Source: Pichia kudriavzevii
Lineage: Eukaryota > Ascomycota > Pichiomycetes > Pichiales > Pichiaceae
Direction of reading: 5' to 3'
Length of the DNA stretch: 64,000 nucleotides
Assembly (NCBI RefSeq): GCF_003054445.1
Contig: NC_042508.1
Coordinates: 2,294,001-2,358,000, forward strand
Shown here: positions 55,232 to 64,000 of the stretch, piece by piece
Layout of the letters: every line of letters starts with the position of its first letter
Position numbering within the stretch: the first letter of the stretch is position 1
Program-made: the position numbers and the translations under genes
The notes under the pieces: generated by a model
What the model saw: only the letters and a program-made list of their open reading frames with translations
Databases searched by the model: none
What the model was told of the DNA's origin: nothing

Positions 55232-57481
55232 CTACGTGTCAGAATCGGCATCATGTGAGCTGTGGATATGTTCGACAAAGTCGTCAAAATCCTCTTTGAG
55301 ATCATCCACCGTGTTTTCGATCTTTCCCTTGATCGTCTTCCACCACGACTCTCTATCGTTTTCTCCGTCTTCACCTGTTCCAATTTCGTCCTCACTCTCT
55401 TCTTCATTTTCAGCCTCATCCAAGGTTTTAGTTCCTTCTTCATTGTCACCCTCTTTATTTTCTATAGTACCAGTTTCCGAGACGACTTTATCATCCCCCA
55501 TGTCTGGCGCACTACTCTCTGTTGTGGAATCCCCTGTATTCCCATCTTCAGAAACTTCGTTAAGTTGATTGTTATAATCTCCGTCCTCTCCAGTGTTGTT
55601 TTCAGGTGGGCCAGTATCCGAACTATCGGTTCCATCCGATGTATCAAGAGGCTTTGAAAATATGGGCTTTAATCTGTTTATGTTTTGTGGGGTCTCGTCT
55701 GTCCCCAGTGATGGATTTAGGACATCTGCAGGCTTTGAGGCGGTTTTGAATTTGGTTTCTATATACGACTTCTCCTTGATGTACTCAAAATCAAAGTTAA
55801 CATGTGGATACCCCTTCATATCTACCCATTCATAGTTATGGATATAGTTGGCCTTATCTGTTAGAAATGACTCATGGCCGTCGTTTTGTGTTGGTGTGAT
55901 ACCCAAACTCCGACAAATCATATTGAAGAGATGGACACTGTCAAAAGGTTCAACGATACCTGCAAATTGGCCAAAGTAAGGACCAGTTGCCACGAAAACA
56001 GACCTCATCATCGCTTCGTCATGTAAGTAGCCAGACTTAAACCCTGCTGATCCATCAATCAAATACCCAGGGGTAGGTGCAATTATTATAGGAGCTATTC
56101 TTTCACTTTCATCACCGTATATTACCGAGCCGGCGTGTTTCTTTCGGTAGACGTTGAAGTAATTCCTTAAAGGATGATTTTTTAAGTTTTCCCTCAGTTT
56201 CAAATATAAATCATTTGCATCAATAGATTCGGATGGGTATATTCCCTTTATCGTAGTACCAACAACTCGTTGAACATCCGACACCATTTCTACCAAAGAA
56301 TCTAACCGGATAATCCTATCTTCAGTAACTGGAGCATAGCCACCATTTGACGTGATGATGACATTTGTTAAATCTTTCAATTTCTTTTTCAATAAAAGCT
56401 TATATACTTTTTCGATAAACTTATCGATTTTTTTGATCATTTTCCGGGTCTTCTTATGACCCAATCCGTATTCTTTTATTGAGTATTCAAGGGAAGTTAT
56501 TTGCGACAGTAGTAAATTTATCTTGGTGTCTTTACGATTTGTCAATAAATCTTCTAACCGTTCCAGTTGATCTTCCAACTGATCGTCACCATGGTCCTCA
56601 AAGGTATAATGAAGATCTGGTTCTTCGTCGTCTGGAATGACCCAGTTAAAAGTAAATGCTTTTGAATACTGTTGGGCTACTGTTTTCCAAATAGGTTCTC
56701 CTAACAACCATTTACTATTGAATTCCATACGATATTCCCCCAGTGCAGGATCATAGAAATCGTCATCAATATATCCATTGTGCGCTGGGGTCAAGCCCGT
56801 TGCAATTGTCCATAAGTTGGTGTCACTTAGTACAGGGTTACTTTGCACCATAAAGGGGGTGAACAAGGACGACTCTGAATCTAATATACTTGTCAGAAAT
56901 GGCATTAACTCTGACGATATAAAATGCGGATGCAATCCAGCAACTGAAAATAGCAGTGTTAGCTTGTTTTCCCTTGAGATTGAACCATCGATATTACCTG
57001 GATACTCTAAAACGTCTCTATTGCCATGTCTCATTAAGATGAACACCGCTATGGTCAACCCTATTACAGATACAACCAATGGGAGAATCAACACTTTTGA
57101 TGAGCAAACGGCGCCAACGTACCTCCATACTTTCTGTTTGAGACAACCCCCACTTTTGCGCCTGTATGGGACATGATCAAAATCAAATTCCAAATCACCA
57201 ATGTTTGCAGCTGCTCTATTGATCATTTCAATATCGTCGCTTGCAGGCGGTGGTAGCCTAGTGAACTTCCCCTGTCGGGAGAAAATCCCTGATAGTGCCT
57301 TCCAGCCTCTTCTGAAAACACCACTGTTGTTACTGTCAAAATTCAAGTCCCTTAGATCGAGTGACCTTCTAGAGTCAAAGTCATTGTCCAACTCTTCAAC
57401 GGGGATTCTAAAGTCATCAATGTCCTCGTCCAGGTCTGTCACGGGGATATCTACGGCAAACTGGGATCCAGTGCTGGACAT
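55232..57481 (-). CDS. Npp1/Npp2-family type II membrane protein with degenerate phosphodiesterase site
   Basis: A 749-residue protein resembling S. cerevisiae Npp1 (742 residues), a nucleotide pyrophosphatase/phosphodiesterase. A cytosolic N-terminus of about 130 residues, one transmembrane helix (VLILPLVVSVIGLTIAVFIL) and a large lumenal/extracellular domain give the same topology. The family frame is clear: STPFMV-like TPFMVQSNP, WTIATGLTPAHNGYI, EPIWKTV, PGYLIDG, MMRSVFVATGPYF, EPFDSVHLFNMIC, and the same DSDT C-terminus after an acidic helix. Yet the metal ligands are gone by eye: FSLDG is FSVAG (A181), SDHGM is TSNGG, VDAFGHKHG is LEYSIKEYG and GSHGYDN is FKSGYLH; the nucleophile threonine is serine. 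The frame is intact, so it is probably a pseudoenzyme with a non-catalytic role. Confidence 0.85.
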   Translation of the reverse strand: MSSTGSQFAVDIPVTDLDEDIDDFRIPVEELDNDFDSRRSLDLRDLNFDSNNSGVFRRGWKALSGIFSRQGKFTRLPPPASDDIEMINRAAANIGDLEFDFDHVPYRRKSGGCLKQKVWRYVGAVCSSKVLILPLVVSVIGLTIAVFILMRHGNRDVLEYPGNIDGSISRENKLTLLFSVAGLHPHFISSELMPFLTSILDSESSLFTPFMVQSNPVLSDTNLWTIATGLTPAHNGYIDDDFYDPALGEYRMEFNSKWLLGEPIWKTVAQQYSKAFTFNWVIPDDEEPDLHYTFEDHGDDQLEDQLERLEDLLTNRKDTKINLLLSQITSLEYSIKEYGLGHKKTRKMIKKIDKFIEKVYKLLLKKKLKDLTNVIITSNGGYAPVTEDRIIRLDSLVEMVSDVQRVVGTTIKGIYPSESIDANDLYLKLRENLKNHPLRNYFNVYRKKHAGSVIYGDESERIAPIIIAPTPGYLIDGSAGFKSGYLHDEAMMRSVFVATGPYFGQFAGIVEPFDSVHLFNMICRSLGITPTQNDGHESFLTDKANYIHNYEWVDMKGYPHVNFDFEYIKEKSYIETKFKTASKPADVLNPSLGTDETPQNINRLKPIFSKPLDTSDGTDSSDTGPPENNTGEDGDYNNQLNEVSEDGNTGDSTTESSAPDMGDDKVVSETGTIENKEGDNEEGTKTLDEAENEEESEDEIGTGEDGENDRESWWKTIKGKIENTVDDLKEDFDDFVEHIHSSHDADSDT

Positions 57482-57878
57482 ACTTCCCTTCCTATCTCTG
57501 GTCTTCTATTCCCTCTCCTGGATACGCCTATTCACTCTTCAACTACCTCTACTTATCTCGCTAGCAGTCTCAATATGGGCTTTACAATCTTTTTAAGGAA
57601 ATTCGCATTTCCTTTGTTTATCTTTTTTATTTTATTTTTTATTTTTTATTTTTTTTTTATTTTTTATTTTTTTCATTTTTTTTGTATGGCCTCCTCTTTG
57701 CGCATTTTATCCGCATCTCGTTTTTCCCAATTTCTAACAATTTGAAATATTTATTTGTGGGCCGGCTGTTGAAAAGGTTATCAACTGCTTCTATTCTTGG
57801 TAACAGATGCATCTCGAGCGGGTCAAAGCATCAGGGCTAGAATATTCCCACTCATTCTTAGTTTGAACATTGTTTATC
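57482..57878. promoter_or_regulatory. Divergent promoter of the NPP-like gene and RLM1, with long T tracts
   Basis: A 397-bp stretch dominated by T-runs broken by single A or C between about 57620 and 57685, a poly(dA:dT) element likely to exclude nucleosomes. The stretch before RLM1 is mixed sequence. Confidence 0.6.
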
Positions 57879-60095
57879 ATGGGAAGACGAAAAATCTCCA
57901 TTGAGCCGTTAACCGATGATAGGAACAGAACAGTCACTTTTACCAAAAGAAAGGCAGGCTTGTTTAAGAAGGCACATGAGTTGTCCATTTTATGCGAGGT
58001 TGATATTGCAGTCATAATCATTGGCAGAAATCACAAGATATACGAATATTCGTCGAATGACACCGAGAAGATATTGGATCGATATGAAAGTCATTTGATG
58101 GACGTTCATGAGCGTAAAAGACCGGAGAATTTTGGCAATTATAAAACGACCAGTCGAATTTTGGATGATTCCTTGATAAAGGGGTCATCATCAATGGCCT
58201 GCAGCGACAACAGTGGACGGACAAATTCCAACTATACGAAGTTAATGAACAAGATTTATCCGTCAAATGTCAGTACAAGAAATCAACGATTGATTCAAGC
58301 CGAAAACAAGAAACTCAAGATGATTGGAAATGGGGATTCCCAAGAAAGAGGCGACAGTGGTGGCAATGGCAAGAGGAATGACGATGATTATGATGATAAT
58401 TATGATGATGATGATGATGATGATGATCGTGATGATGATGATCGTGATGGTGATGGAAAAGGAAAAGCGAAAGGAAATGGAGAGCATGCTGTGGTGAAGG
58501 AGGGTGCGGAAAAGAAGATCATAGTGAAGAGGGAGAAGGAGGATGATGATGTTGGTCATTATGTTGAGGATGGGGAAGACGTTGCTAGCGATGACAGTGA
58601 TTCACAGATGGATACAGTTCATTCATCGTATCAGCACGGAAATGATTCTACGATCACCAACAATGAGACTTCAATTATTATGCCCTCAAAGCGAACCAGA
58701 AGTCAAGACTCGAATAATGTACTTAGAAGTAGTAAAAGGATGAGAAAAGACGATCCACTGAAGGAGCAACACGCCCATGCAGATTCACATGATGGCAATC
58801 CAAGTACACCAACAGCAAGGAGCTCTGTCCATTCAGCGAGTGCCAGTGTGACCCCATATAGGAACTCTAGTATTACTCGCAAGAAATGCAAAGATAATAA
58901 ACGCCCTACTTTGAGTTTACAAATCCCTAGTGCAGATTTGGAGAGCAAACAACAGGTTGTAGGATCGATGACTACGGCCGAAGGAACAATATCAACAAAA
59001 TCCAATCCGGCAAATAAAGAACTGGAAAAGGAGAGACCAGAAAATATTACTTTGCCTAGTCCAATTTTCTCCCAGATACCATCGGTTCAGCAGCAACAGG
59101 CGTTGATGAACTTGAATGGTGGGACCCCATTCCCAAGTGCTCTTTACAAGGATAGGAAAAACTTATACACACCAATATCGTCGTCATTTCTGACCAGTTT
59201 GAATGTCGGTCCAGCAACCGCAGGAATATCAATCAATGGGAATGGATCCGAAACACCAATAAACAACATGAATTTCTTCAATTTTGTCGGACAATCACCG
59301 TCCCAATTACTAACACCATCTATTCCAGTACCACCACCGCTGACGTCCATGAGTACTTCTGAAAATTTGTCGCTTGAGAGGAAACCTAGCGAACTGAAAA
59401 ATATACTAAACAGCAATGGTAATATGAATGAAATGCTGGGACAAAAAACTAGCAGGCCACATCCATTAAATTTACAATTTCAGATACCGTCGACTGGATT
59501 GACTCCAGGAAGCTCACAACCTTTATACTCGATCCCGTTAAATTCAGCAACTTCAGCCTATTTCCCGCAAACTCATTCTCAAATGAGAATTCCTACACAA
59601 CCGAGACTAAGTCATACCAATATTTCATTACCACATACTAATGCCAGCTCTGTTACTAATCCTTCCAGTAATAGCCTCAATACCGACGATAATACCACCA
59701 ACAGTAATATGAATAGCAATAATAGAAGCGGAAATAATAGCGCCACCAATATCGCCGCAATGAATAATATATCTTCCAACCATAATACTACAAATAACAG
59801 CTCTGGGAGCAGCGGAGCGGGGACTGTTAGCGGGACTGAATTACCTAATCTTTCGGGTGAGCTATCAGCGTTGCCGTCGAAATATATGGATATTAACTCT
59901 CCAATCAACATGTTCTCGGGAGAATGGTCAATCCCAATAGGATCGACACCTACAACAACAACGTCGCATCCATTGCCATTAGTTGGAAATAAACCATCAT
60001 TGGCGGCATCTAAAATTGGTGATTCTGAGAAACCCCACGAGAGTCCCTCAGCAAAGTCATCATACCAAATTGGTAAGAAACATGTATCAGAATAA
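57879..60095 (+). CDS. RLM1: MEF2-type MADS-box transcription factor Rlm1/Smp1
   Basis: A 738-residue protein from the ATG at 57879. The MADS box is residues 1-60 ([46 protein letters not shown]) with the MEF2-like extension to about 95. It binds CTA(T/A)4TAG and, in S. cerevisiae, is the target of the Mpk1/Slt2 cell-wall-integrity MAP kinase. The rest is low complexity: an Asp-rich run, a bipartite basic region ([22 protein letters not shown]), and a long Ser/Asn/Pro-rich tail that is likely the activation domain with many SP/TP sites. S. cerevisiae has RLM1 (YPL089C) and SMP1 (YBR182C) from duplication; this single gene precedes RPS6 in the same orientation as both of those pairs. Confidence 0.95.
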   Translation: MGRRKISIEPLTDDRNRTVTFTKRKAGLFKKAHELSILCEVDIAVIIIGRNHKIYEYSSNDTEKILDRYESHLMDVHERKRPENFGNYKTTSRILDDSLIKGSSSMACSDNSGRTNSNYTKLMNKIYPSNVSTRNQRLIQAENKKLKMIGNGDSQERGDSGGNGKRNDDDYDDNYDDDDDDDDRDDDDRDGDGKGKAKGNGEHAVVKEGAEKKIIVKREKEDDDVGHYVEDGEDVASDDSDSQMDTVHSSYQHGNDSTITNNETSIIMPSKRTRSQDSNNVLRSSKRMRKDDPLKEQHAHADSHDGNPSTPTARSSVHSASASVTPYRNSSITRKKCKDNKRPTLSLQIPSADLESKQQVVGSMTTAEGTISTKSNPANKELEKERPENITLPSPIFSQIPSVQQQQALMNLNGGTPFPSALYKDRKNLYTPISSSFLTSLNVGPATAGISINGNGSETPINNMNFFNFVGQSPSQLLTPSIPVPPPLTSMSTSENLSLERKPSELKNILNSNGNMNEMLGQKTSRPHPLNLQFQIPSTGLTPGSSQPLYSIPLNSATSAYFPQTHSQMRIPTQPRLSHTNISLPHTNASSVTNPSSNSLNTDDNTTNSNMNSNNRSGNNSATNIAAMNNISSNHNTTNNSSGSSGAGTVSGTELPNLSGELSALPSKYMDINSPINMFSGEWSIPIGSTPTTTTSHPLPLVGNKPSLAASKIGDSEKPHESPSAKSSYQIGKKHVSE
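58381..58456 (+). repeat. GAT trinucleotide repeat encoding poly-aspartate
   Basis: A run of GAT codons, interrupted by AAT, TAT and CGT codons, inside RLM1. Antisense frames of this repeat give false poly-isoleucine ORFs. Confidence 0.9.
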
Positions 60096-60571
60096 ACAAG
60101 ACGATACCAATGTGTACATCTAAATAAATTGTATAAAAGAGAAAAGCGATTTTGATAAATACATTAAGCTGAGCCCCCACCACTATCATTTTGCACAAAT
60201 CTTTCTAACCCTCATTTTTTGTTTCAAGTCACGTGCACTGGTGAAACCCTTTTTCTCAAAACCTTCACCCCTCGCTCCTCAGGTTTGTTTTTTTTTCTTC
60301 TTGCTTGCACTATTCGCGTGGTGGAAGGAAGGAAAAACTTGGGCGGGCCTTTGGGAACTCGCTCCGCGGCCGCCAGGAATTCCCCCGTCCTCCAACCTCC
60401 CTTCCCCTCCTATCCGTGAATGGTCAGGATGATTCTATGGTGTTTGTTGAACACTATGTGAAAAATTCATGGAAAAGATGGTAATCAATTTGGTTGTTTT
60501 AAATTTAAGAAATTTGAAGCTTCCTTTGAAGTCTACATACATCGTTCTAACCAGATTAGCATACACTAACC
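60096..60571. promoter_or_regulatory. RPS6 promoter
   Basis: A 476-bp stretch. CACGTG lies at 60230-60235, about 337 bp before the RPS6 start, followed by a T/C-rich tract (60285-60305) and a GC-rich patch (60340-60410), both uncommon in this AT-rich window and consistent with a strong ribosomal-protein promoter. The factor is not identified. Confidence 0.45.
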
Positions 60572-61721
60572 ATGAAGGTATGTAGATATAACCTACGGAG
60601 AAGAAATAACCTATTATTTGGAATCATTTGAACAAATTAAGAGCTTGCAAACAGACCAATTTTGTGTGTATTTTTGCGACACGGTATTTTTTATGTCTGA
60701 AGGGAAGAATAACACCATGTTACCGTAAGCGATTTGAGAGTTCCATATGGCAGCAATATTGTGGAAGAACAGATTTGCAATATACTGGACAAATGCAGCT
60801 ATTGTTCAGCGTAATAAACCGTCTGGCAAAAGTTGACATTATAATACAATATTTGAAGGGAGTATAAGTGGAGATGATGATTAGTATGAGGTTCAAGTAG
60901 CTGAAAACTTGCTATAGAATATGCCGTAATCTTTTGGTGATGCTCTGATTTTTTTTTATGATCCATAGACAAACAAATTCAGTTATACTAACATTATACC
61001 TACCTTTTGATTACAGTTAAACATTGCTTACCCACCAAACGGTACCCAAAAATGTATCGAAATTGATGATGAACAAAAGTTGAGAGTTTTCTACGAAAAG
61101 AGAATGGGTCAAGAAGTTGAAGGTGATTCCGTTGGTGATGAATTCAAGGGTTACGTCTTCAAGATTACCGGTGGTAACGACAAGCAAGGTTTCCCAATGA
61201 AGCAAGGTGTTATGATCCCAAACAGAGTTAAGTTATTATTAACCAAGGATTCTTCTTGTTACAGACAAAGAAGAACTGGTGAAAGAAAGAGAAAGTCCGT
61301 TAGAGGTTGTATCGTCAGTGCTGACTTATCTGTCTTGGCTTTAACTGTTGTTAAGCAAGGTGAACAAGATATCGAAGGTTTAACCGATACCCAAGTTCCA
61401 AAGAGATTAGGTCCAAAGAGAGCTAACAACATTAGAAAGTTCTTTGGTTTGTCTAAGGAAGACGATGTTACCCAATTCGTCATCAGAAGAGAAATCGTTA
61501 AGGGTGACAAGACTTACACTAAGGCTCCAAAGGTCCAAAGATTAGTCACTCCTCAAAGATTACAAAGAAAGAGAGCTGTCAAGGCACAAAAGATTAAGAA
61601 CGCTCAAGCTCAAAGAGAAGCTGCTGCTGAATATGCTCAATTATTAGCTCAAAGATTACACGAAAAGAAGGCTGAAAAGGCAGAAATCAGAAAGAGAAGA
61701 GCTTCTTCTTTAAAGAACTAA
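60572..61721 (+). CDS. RPS6: 40S ribosomal protein S6 (eS6; two exons)
   Basis: Exon 1 is only ATGAAG (60572-60577) and exon 2 is 61017-61721, giving 236 residues, the same as S. cerevisiae Rps6. The protein reads [20 protein letters not shown], with [22 protein letters not shown] and the C-terminal helix ending [20 protein letters not shown] holds the two serines phosphorylated by S6 kinase (Ypk3) downstream of TORC1. The intron after the second codon is in the same place as in S. cerevisiae RPS6A and RPS6B. Codon use is extremely biased, as for highly expressed genes. Confidence 0.98.
60578..61016 (+). other. Intron of RPS6 (439 nt)
   Basis: The donor is GTATGT at 60578-60583, the branch point TACTAAC at 60986-60992, and the acceptor TTACAG ends at 61016. 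The position directly after ATGAAG is conserved. A possible C/D-box RNA lies at 60874-60948. Confidence 0.95.
60874..60948 (+). ncRNA. Possible intronic box C/D snoRNA (weak candidate)
   Basis: Within the RPS6 intron, ATGATGA (60874-60880) fits box C, CTGA (60901-60904) fits box D-prime, GTGATGC (60937-60943) resembles box C-prime and CTGA (60945-60948) fits box D. The 75-nt span is typical. Against it, no clear terminal stem flanks the boxes, and C-prime is almost against D. A guide could lie at 60881-60900, just before D-prime, but I cannot match it to rRNA by eye. Confidence 0.25.
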
Positions 61722-61858
61722 ACCTTTCTATAGTTGGTGTCTAAGCAAAGTATCATTTTCTGTTGTTTCTTATATATTAATTATAAACCTAAATAATTTC
61801 AACTTTTAAATATAAATCCTTGTAAAAAAAACTTACTTTGGTATGGTTGTAAATTCTT

Positions 61859-63280
61859 TCAAATCTTTCTCTTCTTCGTGGATGGCTCCTTGAATAGGCT
61901 CTGCAAATTCTCATAGAGCCCTTGAGGGCTCAAATTATCACCATACCTGAATTTACTCTCATATCTTTCCCTCTCTTCCTTGTACTTTGGATCCCTCAAT
62001 AATGAGCTAAAATGACTTTGAAATTTGCTTTCAGGTATGAGCTCCTTAGTAATTGGACAAAGCAGCAGTTTCTCATTGTGGGCTGGATGGACATTTGTAC
62101 TATCTCCCCCGCCATATCTTCTTTTTAACAACCTCGATTCTCCGGCAGCCTTTAATTTCACTCCCCTGGGCACTTTTCTTTGAGGTTTCATCGTTGAAGT
62201 TTCACTCTCTGCTCTTGGTGATGGAGTAGCAGTTACAGTTTTCTCATCTGAAACTGTCTCAATATCTGTGTTTTCATCATCTTCAGTTTCATTGTCTCCT
62301 GTGTTTTCATAACGTGGTAGCTCTCCATCATCATCTTCACCCTCTATAATTTCACGTCCTTCATTCACCAAATTGTCCTCTTCGCCATCAGAGTCTTGAT
62401 TTATATCATGTAGTTGATCAAAGATACTAACTTCTTTTTCCACTAATGATCTGTACTCTAAATCGGCTTTGTTTAAAGGGCGGCTCAACTGGGAAATTTC
62501 GTCAATTTGGGTAAAATGAACAGTTTCGACAACCTCAAAGTCTAACCAATCGATACTTTCAAATGCCATCTTCTCCTTTTCTTCTTGTTTTTTTAACCTT
62601 TTACTAAGGGATGCCTCCTTCTGATAATATTCAGCGGCGTTAAAACATGTATTAAGGAATTTTTCTCGATTGAAATCTTCACTGTATTTTGAGATAATCG
62701 CCTCCTTGTTAGTATAAATTAATCTGTAAATATTCATATATTTTACAAATATATGATGCATGGAATGAGATGAGTTGAGAAACAAAAACTGAGACTTTAA
62801 TTGGCTATTATTTAATACATGTTTCCTAAAATCGTTAAAAATTTTATCACCATTGACAACTGCAAACTGTGCCACTAGCTTTATTACCTTTAAATCGATA
62901 TCTGAAATCCCGTCTTCTTTATAGATCAGATCATCATTTTCTTGTTCAACAAATTGATAAGATGAAGGCTCACCGAGAGGAAGTTTCTCTTCGATTTGTT
63001 CAGTTGTATCTTCACAGGCTGTCTCTTTAGTCTTTTTTTTGCTTAATATTTCTGGTATTTTACCTGTAGTACGAAGTGATTCCAGTGCAAACTGATAGTA
63101 TCCATGGTACGGGTCTTCGACGTTTAAAAAAACAAACTTCGGATTATTATTTTCCTTAGCTCTGATTTTATTCTCAAATGCAATACCATTTTTGTTTACA
63201 TATACAGCCGTCTTCCCAATTAGAGTTCTGACCTCAGCAGGGGGGACTATAATATTGAGTGATTGGGTTTTTGCCTCCAT
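61859..63280 (-). CDS. PRP21: Splicing factor Prp21 (SF3a subunit, SF3A1 homologue)
   Basis: A 473-residue protein with two SURP modules. SURP1 is at about residues 15-65 (VRTLIGKTAVYVNKNGIAFENKI, DPYHGYYQFAL) and SURP2 at about 127-180 (DLKVIKLVAQFAVVNGDKIFNDF, FLFLNSSHSMHHIFVKYM). With Prp9 and Prp11 it forms SF3a, which joins the U2 snRNP at the branch site during prespliceosome assembly. The middle (DWLDFEVVETVHF) matches the Prp11-binding or Prp9-contact region of SF3A1 proteins, then comes an acidic linker, and the C-terminal part (LCPITKELIPESKFQSHFSSLLRDPKYKEERERYESKF) is the conserved SF3A1 segment. It is longer than S. cerevisiae Prp21 (280), nearer to the fuller fungal form. Confidence 0.93.
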   Translation of the reverse strand: MEAKTQSLNIIVPPAEVRTLIGKTAVYVNKNGIAFENKIRAKENNNPKFVFLNVEDPYHGYYQFALESLRTTGKIPEILSKKKTKETACEDTTEQIEEKLPLGEPSSYQFVEQENDDLIYKEDGISDIDLKVIKLVAQFAVVNGDKIFNDFRKHVLNNSQLKSQFLFLNSSHSMHHIFVKYMNIYRLIYTNKEAIISKYSEDFNREKFLNTCFNAAEYYQKEASLSKRLKKQEEKEKMAFESIDWLDFEVVETVHFTQIDEISQLSRPLNKADLEYRSLVEKEVSIFDQLHDINQDSDGEEDNLVNEGREIIEGEDDDGELPRYENTGDNETEDDENTDIETVSDEKTVTATPSPRAESETSTMKPQRKVPRGVKLKAAGESRLLKRRYGGGDSTNVHPAHNEKLLLCPITKELIPESKFQSHFSSLLRDPKYKEERERYESKFRYGDNLSPQGLYENLQSLFKEPSTKKRKI

Positions 63281-63466
63281 GGTATTGGTCTAGTTTCCAC
63301 TCTAATGTAGACGTTTTGTCTTGTATTTATCAGCTAGTATATTAAAAAAAATATCCAGTACACGAAGTTCAATGCGACTAAAAAAAACATGAATTTTGAT
63401 GTCACACTTTTCCATATTGATTGATTATAAAATCTTGTTCTCACTAAATCTGCTAGTTCCATTCAA

Positions 63467-63805
63467 ATGAAAAGGACCAACGACGCAGATAATTGTCAGT
63501 TCCATAAATTCTTCGATGATGAAGATCTGCAGTATATCATTCGTGAAAGAAACATGAGAATACAAAAAATCAGAAAAGAGTATGATCAGCTAGTGAAAGA
63601 AATTGAAACATATTATCAGGATCAGTCTCATCTGTTATGTGATGATTTAATTAACCATACGAGGAAACAAATAGAATTGGTGATTCAAATTACAAACTCA
63701 AAAATCAATGCATACAAAAAAATCGCTCAGAACAAGTCAGGTTTCACATTCAAACAGAAAAAGGGTAGTACATTAAATATTGGGTTCTCATATTGTCGAC
63801 AATAG
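63467..63805 (+). CDS. Small coiled-coil protein of unknown function
   Basis: I do not recognise this 112-residue protein. Residues 18-95 are strongly helical and charged (DLQYIIRERNMRIQKIRKEYDQL, then a second helix ending NSKINAYKKIAQ), fitting a coiled coil, and the end is basic (FKQKKGSTLNIGF). There is no signal or membrane segment. It is divergent from PRP21 over 186 bp. Its 3' end overlaps the end of the opposite gene by 56 bases, which lowers confidence that both ends are coding as drawn. It could be a small subunit of a kinetochore, BLOC-1 or tethering complex, but that is a guess from shape only. Confidence 0.6.
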   Translation: MKRTNDADNCQFHKFFDDEDLQYIIRERNMRIQKIRKEYDQLVKEIETYYQDQSHLLCDDLINHTRKQIELVIQITNSKINAYKKIAQNKSGFTFKQKKGSTLNIGFSYCRQ

Positions 63806-64000
63806 CAGCTTCAATCTTTGCACAATACTCTGGATCGGAAAATATCGAATCTAACTTAACAAACTTATTGTCTATTGTGGGAACGTGTGGTAGTTCGTTA
63901 ATATTTATCAATGAACGAATAAATGTATAATCTGAAAATGCTAGAAGCAAAGAATCTCGGTTAACGGCTCCAGTTAACCCTTCCATCGACTCTTTTAAAG
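63750..64000 (-). CDS. C-terminal end of an unidentified gene (runs off the window)
   Basis: The frame is open from the right edge to a stop at 63750, giving about 83 residues of C-terminus. An ATG at 63986 is in frame, but codons before it (LKES) are also open, so the gene most likely begins beyond the window. The sequence is soluble and helical (DSLLLAFSDYTFIRSLININ, DSIFSDPEYCAKIEAAIVDN) and ends MYYPFSV. I cannot place it in a family. Confidence 0.5.
   Translation of the reverse strand, partial: LKESMEGLTGAVNRDSLLLAFSDYTFIRSLININELPHVPTIDNKFVKLDSIFSDPEYCAKIEAAIVDNMRTQYLMYYPFSV

Overview
The window is nuclear DNA of a budding yeast (Saccharomycotina). Genes are compact and nearly all intronless. 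The two introns seen use GTATGT donors and TACTAAC branch points. Protein families are yeast-specific (SEC16, NPL4, ILM1, GAS, GLEYA adhesin). CTG codons fall at conserved hydrophobic positions, for example two in the ISLLAG stretch of PRO3, so the CTG-to-Ser code is unlikely. A three-subunit-type DPM3 gene, single copies of genes that are duplicated in Saccharomyces, and gene orders that merge two S. cerevisiae chromosomes all point to a lineage that split before the whole-genome duplication. Pichiaceae is my best guess, but that is inference.

Layout. 1-5.1 kb: UTP5 (partial), NCB2, SXM1, the same order and orientation as YDR398W-YDR397C-YDR395W. 5.5-8.6 kb: a small mitochondrial protein and a secreted protein with two GLEYA domains. 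8.6-14.9 kb: a gene-poor region with 2.7 kb and 1.25 kb non-coding stretches flanking two tandem DOT6/TOD6-type Myb regulators, the second with a long polyglutamine tract. 15.5-20.6 kb: alkaline ceramidase, a Bem4-like armadillo protein, SKY1 kinase. 21-26.6 kb: SSE1, NPL4, an oxidoreductase-like-domain protein, DPM3. 26.9-32.9 kb: GAS4-like glucanosyltransferase, alpha/beta hydrolase, VPS62-like protein, GIY-YIG-like protein, BOL1. 33.5-44.4 kb: PRO3, ILM1, JHD2, ATP2 (split by an intron), STE24, ARG2. 44.5-57.5 kb: ELP3, SEC16, an unknown Ser-rich protein, and an NPP-family ectoenzyme homologue that has lost most of its metal ligands. 57.9-64 kb: RLM1/SMP1, RPS6 (split), PRP21, a small coiled-coil ORF and the tail of an unidentified gene.

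Most genes are ordinary housekeeping genes. The items most worth a second look are the pseudo-phosphodiesterase at 55.2-57.5 kb, the tandem Myb regulators with unusually large non-coding flanks (including a 10-bp-period tandem repeat), the shared TGGCGCATGC promoter element, the stop/start overlap before the GIY-YIG-like gene, the possible C/D-box RNA in the RPS6 intron, and the ancestral gene orders. No virus-like element, transposon, tRNA or CRISPR array was recognised.
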